Source: P52-10 sp041397365 (GTDB taxonomy: Bacteria > Pseudomonadota > Alphaproteobacteria > Rhizobiales > Xanthobacteraceae). Taken from it: DNA of 64,000 nucleotides. Numbering within the stretch: position 1 is the stretch's first letter; each line of letters opens with the position of its first letter. The notes under the pieces are model-generated. The model was not told the DNA's origin. It did not search any database and saw only the letters and a program-made list of their open reading frames with translations. The stretch lies in NCBI GenBank assembly GCA_041397365.1, contig JAWKWT010000001.1, forward strand, positions 527,063-591,062. Direction: 5' to 3'. The position numbers and the translations under genes were made by a program. Positions 35,951 to 44,030 of this stretch are shown piece by piece.

Positions 35951-36856
35951 GTGCATGTGTCGCGCGTTATCAAGGGTGTGCTGATCGTCGCGGTCGCGGC
36001 GCCCGTTCTGGCGGGGTGTATGCAGCGCCGCGGGCCGGTCGCCTATGCGCCGGCTTACGCGCAAGCGCCCGTCGCCGCCCAGCCGATCGCCGCTCAACCG
36101 ATGGCTCCTCACGCTAGTTCTGCGGTGCGATCCGATCTCGACGCGATGGCCTATGGCCGTCAGCCGGTCTATGCGCCGGCGCCCGCCGTGACCGGCACCG
36201 TTCCGCAAATGGCGCCGGTTTCGAGCGCGCCGCCGCCGGTTCTCGCTGCGCCTCCGCCGCCGATGGTGGCTCCGGCCGCCAACCGGCCCGGCCTGCTGGC
36301 GGGGCTTGGGCGAACGGGCCTTGGCCGCAAGAGAGTGGGCGTTGCGCCCGCGATCGCGCCGGTTGCCGCCGTCGCGACGCCGGTCGTGCTGCACGACCCG
36401 GCCTATAGGCTCGATGCGGGCGATCGGCTGCGCGTCGTCGTCTTCGGTCAGGAAGGTCTGACGAATTCCTATTCGGTTGATGTCGCCGGCGTCATCACCA
36501 TGCCGCTGATCGGTTCGGTGCCGGCGCGCGGCTGCACGCCCGCGGAGCTTGCGGCGGCCATCACGTCGCGCTTGCAGAACGGCTTCATCCGCGAGCCCTA
36601 TGTGGCGGTGGAGATCGAAGCCTATCGGCCGTTCTTCATCCTCGGCGAGGTCGCGGCTCCCGGCCAATATCCGTTCGTGCCGAATATGACGGCCGAATCC
36701 GCCATCGCCATCGCCGGCGGTTTCACGCCCCGCGCCAAGCGCAGCGTCGTGACCATCACGCGCGTCAGCCAGATGGGCCAGACCCGTATCGTCGCCTCGC
36801 CGAACGCGCCGCTCTCGCCGGGCGATACCATCACCATCGGCGAACGCTGGTTCTGA
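35951..36856 (+). CDS. Polysaccharide export outer-membrane lipoprotein (Wza/GumB family)
   Basis: A 301-residue protein with a lipoprotein signal peptide ending at VAAPVLAGC (Cys at residue 23), then a proline- and alanine-rich linker to about residue 135. The Poly_export domain follows (DAGDRLRVVVFGQEGLTNSY, residues 148-225) and then a SLBB domain (YRPFFILGEVAAPGQYPF). Forms a channel for exopolysaccharide across the outer membrane. It starts with GTG at 35951, nine bases after GGGGA. No glycosyltransferase genes lie beside it; a strong terminator follows. Confidence 0.88.
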   Translation: MHVSRVIKGVLIVAVAAPVLAGCMQRRGPVAYAPAYAQAPVAAQPIAAQPMAPHASSAVRSDLDAMAYGRQPVYAPAPAVTGTVPQMAPVSSAPPPVLAAPPPPMVAPAANRPGLLAGLGRTGLGRKRVGVAPAIAPVAAVATPVVLHDPAYRLDAGDRLRVVVFGQEGLTNSYSVDVAGVITMPLIGSVPARGCTPAELAAAITSRLQNGFIREPYVAVEIEAYRPFFILGEVAAPGQYPFVPNMTAESAIAIAGGFTPRAKRSVVTITRVSQMGQTRIVASPNAPLSPGDTITIGERWF

Positions 36857-36883
36857 CCGCGGTTCGATCCGGCAATAAAGCAA

Positions 36884-36913
36884 TAAAAAAGGCGCCGCAA
36901 CCGGCGCCTTTTT
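36884..36913. terminator. Bidirectional terminator between export lipoprotein and dienelactone hydrolase
   Basis: AAAAAGGCGCC (36886-36896) and GGCGCCTTTTT (36903-36913) form a stem with A-run before and T-run after, so it works on both strands. It separates two converging genes. Confidence 0.9.
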
Positions 36914-36934
36914 CGTCTGGTCGTGCAGCCGCAC

Positions 36935-37606
36935 TTATTTCAAATGCTTGGCGAAGAAGTCCATCGTCCGCTTCCAGGCGACGTCCGCGCTCGCCTTGTC
37001 GTAGCTCGCGCGCTCGTCGCAATGGAAGCCGTGCTGCGCGCCGTCATAGACGAAGATTTCCGCCTGCGGCTGCTTGGCGCGGATGGCTTCGACATCCGGC
37101 ATCGGGATGCCGGCGTCCTTCTCGCCGAAATGCATCATCAGCGGGATTTTCGCCTTCTGGTCGGCGTTCTTGGCGATCTGGCCGCCATAATAGGCGACGC
37201 CGGCTTTTAGTCCCGACAACTGGCAGGCGGCCAGGAAGGTGATGGTGCCGCCCATGCAGAACCCGGTGATGCCGACCGGGCCCGCATCCTTGACCGCGTC
37301 GATCGCCGCCTGCGTGTCGCGCAGCATGGCCGGGAAATCCGCCTTGCCGACCATCGCGCGCGCGGCCGTGATGTCGTCGGGCGTGTAGCCGGTCTGGAAG
37401 TTCGGCTCCATGCGATCGAACACCGCCGGGGCGATCGCGACATAGCCTTCCTCGGCGAGCCGGTCGGTGACGGCGCGAATGTGATGGTTGACGCCGAAGA
37501 TCTCCTGAATGACCACGATCGCGCCTTTCGGCGTTCCTTTCGGGTCCGCGCGATAAGCGCCGAGCTTGAAGCCGTCCGACGAGGTGAGCGTCACATCCTG
37601 TCCCAT
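36935..37606 (-). CDS. Dienelactone hydrolase family protein
   Basis: A 223-residue alpha/beta hydrolase. The triad is visible: nucleophile Cys in GITGFCMGGTITFL (near residue 123), Asp in MMHFGEKDAGIPM (near 171), and His in YDGAQHGFHCDER (near 203). Cys as nucleophile is characteristic of dienelactone hydrolases such as ClcD, which open dienelactones to maleylacetate; the true substrate may differ. Start at 37606, MGQDVTLTSSDGF, preceded by AAAAAGGATATCGC. Confidence 0.88.
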   Translation of the reverse strand: MGQDVTLTSSDGFKLGAYRADPKGTPKGAIVVIQEIFGVNHHIRAVTDRLAEEGYVAIAPAVFDRMEPNFQTGYTPDDITAARAMVGKADFPAMLRDTQAAIDAVKDAGPVGITGFCMGGTITFLAACQLSGLKAGVAYYGGQIAKNADQKAKIPLMMHFGEKDAGIPMPDVEAIRAKQPQAEIFVYDGAQHGFHCDERASYDKASADVAWKRTMDFFAKHLK

Positions 37607-37822
37607 GCGATATCCTTTTTGATTGTTCGAAAGAAACCGGGTTGTCCGGGAAGAGAGCCGCGCGGGTCGCGCTTTGCGGGTCGGCAAAGTTCGACCGATA
37701 CGGCCTGTACAGGTCTAGCATAGGGAACTAGAACGTTTTTTGAAGAGGATTTCGGTCGCGCCGCGCGGCCGGAACGCGAACGCGGCCTGCAATCAAGCAT
37801 ATCAAGCATAAGGAACAAGGTG

Positions 37823-38566
37823 ATGCAGAAAGTCCTGGTGGAGAACAACGCCGACGGAACCACGCTGATTACGATCAACCGGCCGGAACGCCGCAACGCG
37901 ATCTGCGCCGAAACCGCCCTTCTGTTGCAGAAGGCGTTTCAGGAGTTCGAGGCGTCCAAGACGCAGCGATGCGCCGTCCTCACCGGCGCGGGCAATGAGG
38001 CCTTTTCCGGCGGCGCGGACACCGCCAATTTCCCGGAACTCTGGCGCTGCATCCCGACCGTCGGCTTCCAGACCGAGAAGCCCATCATTTCGGCGACCGC
38101 CGGCTGGTGCGTCGGCGGCTCGCTGGTGCTGTCGATGATGTGCGACCTGACGGTCGCCGCCGAGAACACCATCTTCGCCTATCCGGAAGCGCGCATCGGC
38201 TTCACTGGCGGCCTGATCGCCGGCCTCGCGGGCCGCATCCCGCACAAGATCGCGATGGAGATGATGCTGCTGTGCCGCAATCTCGATGCGCAGCGCGGCT
38301 ACAATGTCGGCCTCTGCAACGAGGTGGTGCCGACCGGCAAGCAGGTCGAGGTGGCGCTCGATATGGCGCGCCAGATGGGCGAATTCTCTCCGCTGGTGCT
38401 GAAGACGCTGAAGCGTTTCGTCACCGAGACGGTGCTGCCGAGGGGGCCGTCCGAACAGTCGGGCCGCGCGCAGCGCTCGCTCGTCGCCGTCAAGGAGAAC
38501 GAGGACGCGGTCGAGGCGGTCACCGCCGTGAAGGAAAAGCGCAAGCCGCGCTTCAAGTCCTGGTAA
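37823..38566 (+). CDS. Enoyl-CoA hydratase/isomerase family protein
   Basis: A 247-residue crotonase. LITINRPERRNAICAETA opens the fold; GNEAFSGGADTANF and TAGWCVGGSLVLSMMCDLTVA form the CoA and oxyanion sites; AYPEARIGFTGGLIAGLAGR holds an acid residue. Family position unknown. I prefer ATG at 37823 over the GTG immediately before; AAGGAACAAGG precedes. A terminator follows. Confidence 0.85.
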   Translation: MQKVLVENNADGTTLITINRPERRNAICAETALLLQKAFQEFEASKTQRCAVLTGAGNEAFSGGADTANFPELWRCIPTVGFQTEKPIISATAGWCVGGSLVLSMMCDLTVAAENTIFAYPEARIGFTGGLIAGLAGRIPHKIAMEMMLLCRNLDAQRGYNVGLCNEVVPTGKQVEVALDMARQMGEFSPLVLKTLKRFVTETVLPRGPSEQSGRAQRSLVAVKENEDAVEAVTAVKEKRKPRFKSW

Positions 38567-38598
38567 GCCTGCGACGATCGATCGCTTGAACGTTTATG

Positions 38599-38629
38599 AA
38601 ATGGCCGGGACATGCTCCCGGCCATTTTC
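38599..38629. terminator. Strong bidirectional terminator
   Basis: AAATGGCCGGGA (38599-38610) pairs with TCCCGGCCATTT (38616-38627) around CATGC, followed by T-rich TTCTTTT. It separates the converging crotonase and the small exported protein. Confidence 0.88.
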
Positions 38630-38667
38630 TTTTGTGGACCGGCTTCTCGCCGCAACGCGCGAAAAAA

Positions 38668-39003
38668 TTATTGCCACATCCAGTTGCGGCCCCAATCGCC
38701 CTTCCAGCCGGTCAGGCGGCCGTTGCGGAATTGCAGGAACAGGCGTGCGTCTCGGTTGCGATAGACCGGGCTTGGCCGTTCCGCCGCGAACATCTCGTTG
38801 CCGGGACGGCCGCGGACATAAACGAGCGGAACGCCGAGCGCCGCCGTGGCTTCGATTGCATCCATGCCGAAGGCGAGCGGAATCGTGTTCGACAGCGTGC
38901 GCGTGAACGGCGCGCGCGCGAGCGGCTCGGCGCGGGTTGCCGCCGGCGTCAGCATCGAAGCGAGTGCGAGCAGGATGGCGGCAGATTTTAGCAGCGTTCG
39001 CAT
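38668..39003 (-). CDS. Small exported protein of unknown function
   Basis: A 111-residue protein with a signal peptide (MRTLLKSAAILLALASMLTP, cleavage likely after TRAEP). The mature part contains LAFGMDAIEATAALGVPLVY and an aromatic tail GWKGDWGRNWMWQ, reminiscent of short periplasmic proteins with an SmpA/BamE-like start, but I cannot assign a family. The ATG at 39003 starts the hydrophobic core; the frame extends upstream to 39063. Lies between ogt and a terminator. Confidence 0.72.
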   Translation of the reverse strand: MRTLLKSAAILLALASMLTPAATRAEPLARAPFTRTLSNTIPLAFGMDAIEATAALGVPLVYVRGRPGNEMFAAERPSPVYRNRDARLFLQFRNGRLTGWKGDWGRNWMWQ

Positions 39004-39059
39004 GATGGGTTTGCGTCCGTTGGTGTCCAGGAAATCCTTACCAAGCATGCGAACGCGCG

Positions 39060-39605
39060 TCACAGGAATTCGCCCGCGCCTTCATGCGCCAGAAGCCAGC
39101 GCTTGCGGTCGAGGCCGCCGCCATAGCCGGTGAGGCGGCCGTTCGCGCCGATCAGGCGATGGCACGGCACCACGACGCTCACCGGATTCGCGCCGTTCGC
39201 AGCGCCTACGGCGCGCACCGCCGCCGGCCGGCCGATGCGCGCGGCGAGCCGGCCGTAAGTTGTCGCCTGCCCCGCGGGAAGCGTGCGCAATTCGCGCCAG
39301 ACCTTTTGCTGGAAAGCAGTGCCGCCGGTTCTGACCTCGATCCTGTCGAGCGCGCCGATCTCGCCGGCGAAATAGGCCGCGAGCGAATCTCGCAGCGCGT
39401 CCGGAGCCCGCGCGGGCCGCAACGCGCCGGCCGGCTGATACAGTCGCAGCAGCCGAAGCATGCGGTCCTCGTAATCGTGAAAATCGGCGGCGCACAGGCT
39501 TCCCTCGCCGTCGATCACGAGCAGCATCTCGCCGATCGGCGTGCCGATCCGGTCGAGCAGCAGCGGGCCGTGGCCCGCCTCACCGCAGGCAGAGCCGTTG
39601 CGCAT
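39060..39605 (-). CDS. ogt: Methylated-DNA-protein-cysteine S-methyltransferase
   Basis: A 181-residue suicide repair protein that takes methyl groups from O6-methylguanine. Active-site motif VVVPCHRLIGANG carries the acceptor Cys, with the Arg-finger helix TTYGRLAARIGRPAAVRAVG before it. The N-terminal domain (EMLLVIDGEGSLCAADFHD) matches Ogt more than Ada. ATG at 39605 overlaps the TGA of the upstream hydrolase (TGATG); GTG one codon earlier is possible. Likely co-transcribed with that hydrolase. Confidence 0.93.
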   Translation of the reverse strand: MRNGSACGEAGHGPLLLDRIGTPIGEMLLVIDGEGSLCAADFHDYEDRMLRLLRLYQPAGALRPARAPDALRDSLAAYFAGEIGALDRIEVRTGGTAFQQKVWRELRTLPAGQATTYGRLAARIGRPAAVRAVGAANGANPVSVVVPCHRLIGANGRLTGYGGGLDRKRWLLAHEGAGEFL

Positions 39606-40372
39606 CACGCCGCCGGGAGCTTCTCCAGATATGCCACCAGCGCGTCGTTGAACGCCTTCGGCTGGTCGATGTTCGAGGCGTGGCCGGCATCGTCGATGAC
39701 GACCTTCTGCGCGCCCGGAATCTTCGCCGCCATGTAGTCGGAGGCGGCGATGAAGGGCGTGTCCTTCGAGCCGACCACGACCAGCGACGGCACCTTGATG
39801 TTCGGCAGCGATTCGATGACGGTGGCGTCGCGCTGGGTCAGCATGCCGCGCGCAGCCTTCGCCAGGCCGAGCGCGTCGCGATGCACGGCATAGGCGCGTT
39901 CGGCGCTGCCGGTTTTCAGCGTCGCGAGGCCGTCCTTCTCAAGTGTGTCGGCGCGGGTGCGCGCGGTCTGGTTCCAGCCTTCGCGCGCGTCGTCCTTCTT
40001 GAAGCCGGGCCCGGTGTCGATGATGAGCAGCGCGCGCACCCGCTCGGGGTGCTTGTTGTAATAGGCGAGCGACATGTAGCCGCCGAGCGACAGGCCGCCG
40101 ACGATCGCGGTCTTCGCGCCGACCTTGTCGAGCAGCGCGTCGATGTCGCCGACCGTCAGCTCCTCGCTATAGGCGGACTGGTCGGCCGGATAGTCGCTCT
40201 GGCCGTGGCCGCGCATGTCCCACAGGATCAGCGTGTGGTTCTTCGCCAGCGGCTCGATCTGCCCCTTCCACATCTGCGAGGTGGCGGAATAGCCGTGGGT
40301 GAGGATCAGCGCCGGGCCGGAGCCGTGGACCTCGTAATAGATGTCGACCCCGTCGCGGTTCAGCTTCGGCAT
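39605..40372 (-). CDS. Alpha/beta hydrolase (esterase/3-oxoadipate enol-lactonase-like)
   Basis: A 255-residue alpha/beta hydrolase. HGYSATSQMW is the oxyanion region, the nucleophile elbow GGLSLGGYMSLAY holds Ser near residue 95, the acid lies in VVVGSKDTPFI, and the His in DDAGHASNIDQP. Resembles PcaD-like lactonases, but no protocatechuate genes lie nearby. Start MPKLNRDGVDIYYEVHG at 40372 follows GGGAGGACGTTCC. The frame runs upstream without conserved sequence. Confidence 0.87.
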   Translation of the reverse strand: MPKLNRDGVDIYYEVHGSGPALILTHGYSATSQMWKGQIEPLAKNHTLILWDMRGHGQSDYPADQSAYSEELTVGDIDALLDKVGAKTAIVGGLSLGGYMSLAYYNKHPERVRALLIIDTGPGFKKDDAREGWNQTARTRADTLEKDGLATLKTGSAERAYAVHRDALGLAKAARGMLTQRDATVIESLPNIKVPSLVVVGSKDTPFIAASDYMAAKIPGAQKVVIDDAGHASNIDQPKAFNDALVAYLEKLPAA

Positions 40373-40602
40373 GGAACGTCCTCCCTTTTGGTTCTGAATT
40401 GTGCCTCCCATCCTAGCCGCTTCCGCGGCTAAGGGAACGGGCGCGGCCATTAGCTGATCCGGATTTGCCGAGGCAGCCGCCCGGTTCCGGCCAGGCGGAC
40501 GCGGCGCTCCGCCGCATCGAGCACGCTCTTGCGGAGTTGATCCATCATAATTATTTGATGACCCGAGCGGCAGGGCATGACCGGCCGCCATGGCGAGGAT
40601 CG

Positions 40603-41539
40603 ATGAGTTACTTTCGGACTGCCATGCTGCTGGCCGGCCTGACGGGCCTGTTCATGGGCGTCGGTTATCTGATCGGCGGCGTCGGGCGCGATGATCGCGC
40701 TGGTCGTCGCCGCGGGCATGAACCTGTTCGCCTACTGGAATTCCGACCGCATGGTGCTGTCCATGCACGGCGCGGAGGAGGTCGATGCGCGCTCCGCGCC
40801 CGATCTCGTGAATCTGGTGGCGGGTCTTGCGCGCAACGCGCAACTGCCGATGCCGCGCGTGTTCATCATGCATGAGGACCAGCCGAACGCTTTCGCCACC
40901 GGCCGCAATCCGCAGAACGCGGCGGTGGCGGTCACGACCGGGCTGATGAATCATCTGAGCCGTGAGGAGCTGGCCGGCGTGATCGCGCATGAACTGGCGC
41001 ATATCAAGAATCACGACACGCTGATTATGACCATCACCGCGACGATCGCGGGCGCGATCTCGATGCTTGCGCAGTTCGGCATGTTTTTCGGCGGCAACCG
41101 CAACAACAATGGCGGCCTCGGTATCGTCGGCACGGTCGCGATGGTGATCCTGGCGCCGCTCGCCGCCATGCTGGTGCAGATGGCGATCAGCCGCACGCGC
41201 GAATATGCGGGACGACATGGGCGCGCGCGCATCTGCGGTCAGCCGATGTGGCTCGCCTCGGCGCTGGCGAAGATCTCCAACGCCGCGCACCAGATTCCGA
41301 ATCCGGAAGCGGAGCGCAATCCGGCGACGGCGCACATGTTCATCATCAACCCGCTGTCGGGTCAGGGCATGGACAATCTGTTTGCGACCCACCCGGCGAC
41401 GGAAAACCGCATCGCCGCGCTGCGTCAGCTCGCGACGCAGTTCGGGGGACAGGGTGGTTTCGCGCAGGCCACCGCGTCACCGGCCGCGCCTGCGCGGGGA
41501 CCGTGGAATGGCGGCGCGCGCCGCGGCCCGTGGGGCTGA
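40603..41539 (+). CDS. htpX: Protease HtpX homologue (three indels)
   Basis: Membrane zinc metalloprotease of family M48B, involved in membrane-protein quality control. It begins MSYFRTAMLLAGLTGLFMGV, then a two-base loss at about 40676-40684 shifts the frame; MIALVVAAGMNLFAYWNSDR continues from 40691. Zinc motif HELAHIKNHD and two membrane segments follow. At 41211-41232 a two-base loss and a two-base gain cancel, so SRTREYAADDMGARICG reads SRTREYAGRHGRARICG. Repaired length about 313. A typical glycine-rich C-terminus (FATHPATENRIAALRQLA) closes it. Errors in sequencing are the simplest explanation. Confidence 0.88.
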
Positions 41540-41562
41540 TGTTGGATCATTGAAACGGGCAG

Positions 41563-41588
41563 CGGCCGCATTCATGCGGCCGTTTTTT
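41563..41588 (+). terminator. Terminator of htpX
   Basis: CGGCCGCA (41563-41570) and TGCGGCCG (41575-41582) with loop TTCA, followed by six T. It runs into the stop of the small protein on the other strand. Confidence 0.9.
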
Positions 41589-41841
41589 AGCGCCGCGTTC
41601 CCGACATGCCGACGCCGACATCGACCGCGCCGCCGATCCGGATGCACGTGTCGGAGCCGGGCATTTTGTAAAAACCCGCGCCATATTCCGGGCAGGCCTT
41701 CATGCCGCCCGCATTCGCGCGCTCGCCGGAACGCGGCGGCTTCACCGGCTCTTTCAATTTCTTCAGATCGACATTCTGCGCCTGCGCCAGCGAGGAGATC
41801 GCCAGCGACAGCATCAGCGTCATTGCGGCGAGATAGGACAT
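41587..41841 (-). CDS. Small exported protein resembling the N-terminal part of a rhizobial porin
   Basis: An 84-residue protein with a signal peptide (SYLAAMTLMLSLAISSLAQA, cleaved near residue 21). The mature part has LKKLKEPVKPP and ACPEYGAGFYKMPGSDTCIRIGG, which looks like the conserved opening of alphaproteobacterial porins (cys-x-YGAGFxYIPGTDTCIxIGG). It then ends AVDVGVGMSGTRR, with no beta-barrel. It may be a remnant of a porin gene or a genuine short protein sharing that module. Confidence 0.65.
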   Translation of the reverse strand: MSYLAAMTLMLSLAISSLAQAQNVDLKKLKEPVKPPRSGERANAGGMKACPEYGAGFYKMPGSDTCIRIGGAVDVGVGMSGTRR

Positions 41842-41941
41842 TTTCGCGGTGCTCCAGAATGTGTCCGCCGGCTCCGGCGTCGCGTTTGCTAGCGCAGGCG
41901 CGGGACGGGCGCAACGGAACTCCCTGAAGCTGTGACCGGGG

Positions 41942-42253
41942 TCATGCTCCTTCCTCCGGTCGCGGCGCGCGATAGAATTCGACGTAAAGCCGTCCCGCCT
42001 CGACGAAGCTCGCGCGGTGCAGCACGCCGGATTCGATGACGGCATACTCCCCGGCCGAGACCAGTTGCTCGCCGCTATGCGGCGGCTCGAGCTGATACAG
42101 CACCTTGCCTTCGAGAACGTGCAGCAGCGCCCAGACGCCAGCCTTGGTGAAGTGCGCGGACTGGAGTTTCGCCGGCAGCGTGGCCGGCGTGAAGTCCGGC
42201 GAGCGGCTGTAGGCGACGAGGCCGGGCGGGAGCGCTTTCGGAATGTCGGTCAT
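41942..42253 (-). CDS. DUF1971 (TehB-like cupin) protein
   Basis: A 103-residue single cupin. It reads MTDIPKALPPGLVAYSRSPD with FTKAGVWALLHVLEGKVLYQ and GVLHRASFVEAGRLYVEFYR, the DUF1971 pattern also found fused in tellurite-resistance TehB. The family often sits next to NsrR or NO-detoxifying genes. It diverges from nsrR; the promoter region between them carries an NsrR-type operator, so repression by NsrR and induction by NO are likely. Biochemical function unknown. Confidence 0.8.
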   Translation of the reverse strand: MTDIPKALPPGLVAYSRSPDFTPATLPAKLQSAHFTKAGVWALLHVLEGKVLYQLEPPHSGEQLVSAGEYAVIESGVLHRASFVEAGRLYVEFYRAPRPEEGA

Positions 42254-42294
42254 CAGGGACCCCTTGCGGGACAGAAGAAAAAGGATGCTTGAAA

Positions 42295-42318
42295 AAGATA
42301 CATCCATAATGCATGTTT
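42295..42318. promoter_or_regulatory. Candidate NsrR operator
   Basis: AAGATACAT (42295-42303) and ATGCATGTTT (42309-42318) form an imperfect inverted repeat like the NsrR consensus of AAGATGCAT-type half-sites. It lies 42 bp upstream of the cupin start on one side and 43 bp upstream of nsrR on the other, which fits control of both genes. Confidence 0.55.
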
Positions 42319-42360
42319 ATCAACGGCCATCGACCTGTCCCCGAGCGAAAGCTGCATCGC

Positions 42361-42789
42361 ATGCGACTGACGAATTTCTCCGACTACGCGCTGCGCGTGC
42401 TGATGTATGCGGCGGCGAAGGGCGATCGGCTCATCACCATCGACGAGACCGCGAAAGTCTACGGCATTTCGCGCGCGCATCTGATGAAGATCGTCAACCA
42501 GCTCACCCGCGCCGGCTATCTGAAGGCGGTGCGCGGCCGCTCCGGCGGTGTGACGCTGGCGAAGCGTCCGAACAGGATCAGGCTCGGCGACGTGGTGCGG
42601 GCGACGGAGCCGGATTTCGCGCTGGTCGAATGTTTCGGCGCTGACAATCAATGCGTCATCACTCCACGCTGCCGGCTGCGGCGGGCATTGGCGGAGGCGC
42701 TGGGCGCATTCACCGCCACGCTCGACCGATACACTTTGGCCGATCTGATCCTCAGTCCGGAGGATTTCGGCTTGCGGCCGGCGGCGTGA
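42361..42789 (+). CDS. nsrR: NO-sensing Rrf2-family repressor NsrR
   Basis: A 142-residue Rrf2 regulator. MRLTNFSDYALRVLMYAAA is a typical NsrR start, with the winged helix ISRAHLMKIVNQLTRAGYLK. The three cluster cysteines are present as ECFGADNQCVITPRCRLRRA near residues 90-105, the NsrR spacing. The 2Fe-2S or 4Fe-4S cluster is nitrosylated by NO, which releases DNA. I start at 42361; a methionine at 42313 would add 16 residues lying over the operator. Followed by the globin gene. Confidence 0.92.
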   Translation: MRLTNFSDYALRVLMYAAAKGDRLITIDETAKVYGISRAHLMKIVNQLTRAGYLKAVRGRSGGVTLAKRPNRIRLGDVVRATEPDFALVECFGADNQCVITPRCRLRRALAEALGAFTATLDRYTLADLILSPEDFGLRPAA

Positions 42790-42831
42790 ACGATCCAACC
42801 TCAACAAGGGCGCTTTGAAAGCGATTTGCAG

Positions 42832-43299
42832 ATGACGATGATGGATGAAGGGCCGGATCGCCGCGCGCGGCTGACGCGCGAGATCATGGAGCAGACGGGC
42901 ATCGACGACGCGATGATCGAGCGCCTGGTCCACACTTTTTACGCGCGGGTGCGGCAGGACCCGCTGATCGGGCCGATTTTCGACGCGCGAATTGATGACT
43001 GGGACCATCATCTCGAAAAGCTCTGCGCGTTCTGGTCGGCCGTGGCGCTGATGTCCGGCCGCTATCACGGCCAGCCGATGCAGAAGCATCTGCCGCTGCC
43101 GATCGACGGCGCGCATTTCGACCGCTGGCTGAAACTGTTCGAGGCCACCGCGACCGAGCTTTGTCCGCCGCCGGCGGCATCGCATTTCATCGAGCGCGCC
43201 CGGCGGATCGCCGACAGTCTCGAAATGGGGATCGCCTCGCGGCAGGGGCGGATGTACAGCCCGCGCCACTCGCTCGAGCTTCGCGCGAGCCAGCGTTAG
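42832..43299 (+). CDS. Group III truncated haemoglobin
   Basis: A 155-residue globin. FYARVRQDPLIGPIFDARI and HHLEKLCAFWSAVALMSGRY followed by GQPMQKHLPLPIDGAHFDRW are the group III hallmarks; the proximal heme His is the one in MQKHLPL. The group lacks the glycine motifs of groups I and II. Expected to bind O2 or NO, and being directly downstream of nsrR it is likely part of NO defence. Alternative starts exist at 42826 (TTG) and 42841. Confidence 0.9.
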   Translation: MTMMDEGPDRRARLTREIMEQTGIDDAMIERLVHTFYARVRQDPLIGPIFDARIDDWDHHLEKLCAFWSAVALMSGRYHGQPMQKHLPLPIDGAHFDRWLKLFEATATELCPPPAASHFIERARRIADSLEMGIASRQGRMYSPRHSLELRASQR

Positions 43300-43374
43300 T
43301 AACGCCGCCAGCGCGCTATTCGTGATAGCGTGCCAATGCACCGTGAGGATCATCGTTTCGCCACGGAGGTCACG

Positions 43375-43932
43375 ATGAAGCAGGACGTCAAGATCGTCGC
43401 CGCCGTGCAGGGCGGCTCCAGTACGCAGGTGCAGGACCTGTTTCGCGCCATCGTCGCGCGCTTGCAGCCGGGCACGCGCATCGCCGGCGTCATCGAGGAA
43501 GATCATGGGCTCGGCAAGCGCGCATGCAGCGCCGGCCGCCTGCAAAGCATTATCGATGGGCGCAGCTATCCGATCTTTCAGGATCTCGGTGCGCATTCGG
43601 ACGCCTGCCATCTCGACGGCTCGGGCGCGGTCTCGGCCAGCCAGGCGGTATGCAACGATATCGCGGCGGGTTGCGATCTGGTGCTGCTGAGCAAATTCGG
43701 TAAGCTCGAATCCTCCGGCGGCGGCCTCGCACCGGCCTTCACGGCGGCGGTCGAAGCTGGCGTGCCGGTGCTGACCGCGGTGTCGCCGTCGTGCCCGGCG
43801 GCGGGGGCGCGTGTCGCCGAACCCTTTTCCGTCGCGCTGCCGGCCGATCCCGATGTGATCGAGAATTGGTGGCGCAGCGTGTGCGCTGGCCGCACCGTTC
43901 CGCAACAAGCACCGCAATTCACGGCGCGCTGA
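43375..43932 (+). CDS. DUF2478 family protein (first copy)
   Basis: A 185-residue protein of the DUF2478 family. It begins KQDVKIVAAVQGGSSTQVQDLFRAIVARL, the place where P-loop ATPases have Walker A, but GGSSTQVQ lacks the GKS/T. It then has RIAGVIEEDHG, CSAGRLQSIIDG, and a Walker-B-like strand LVLLSKFGKLESSGGGL. Family members lie near molybdenum or NO genes; function unknown. A second copy ends the nar operon at 61371. ATG follows CGGAGGTCACG. Not overlapping the globin; the 75-bp gap leaves its operon membership open. Confidence 0.78.
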   Translation: MKQDVKIVAAVQGGSSTQVQDLFRAIVARLQPGTRIAGVIEEDHGLGKRACSAGRLQSIIDGRSYPIFQDLGAHSDACHLDGSGAVSASQAVCNDIAAGCDLVLLSKFGKLESSGGGLAPAFTAAVEAGVPVLTAVSPSCPAAGARVAEPFSVALPADPDVIENWWRSVCAGRTVPQQAPQFTAR

Positions 43933-44030
43933 TTTTATCCGGGCTGAAATGCGCTTCGCCGATGGCGAAAATCCGTGTGAAAAATTCGCGCGTGTAGTAC
44001 ATCCCGAGCATCATTTTCAGGAGGTTTCGG

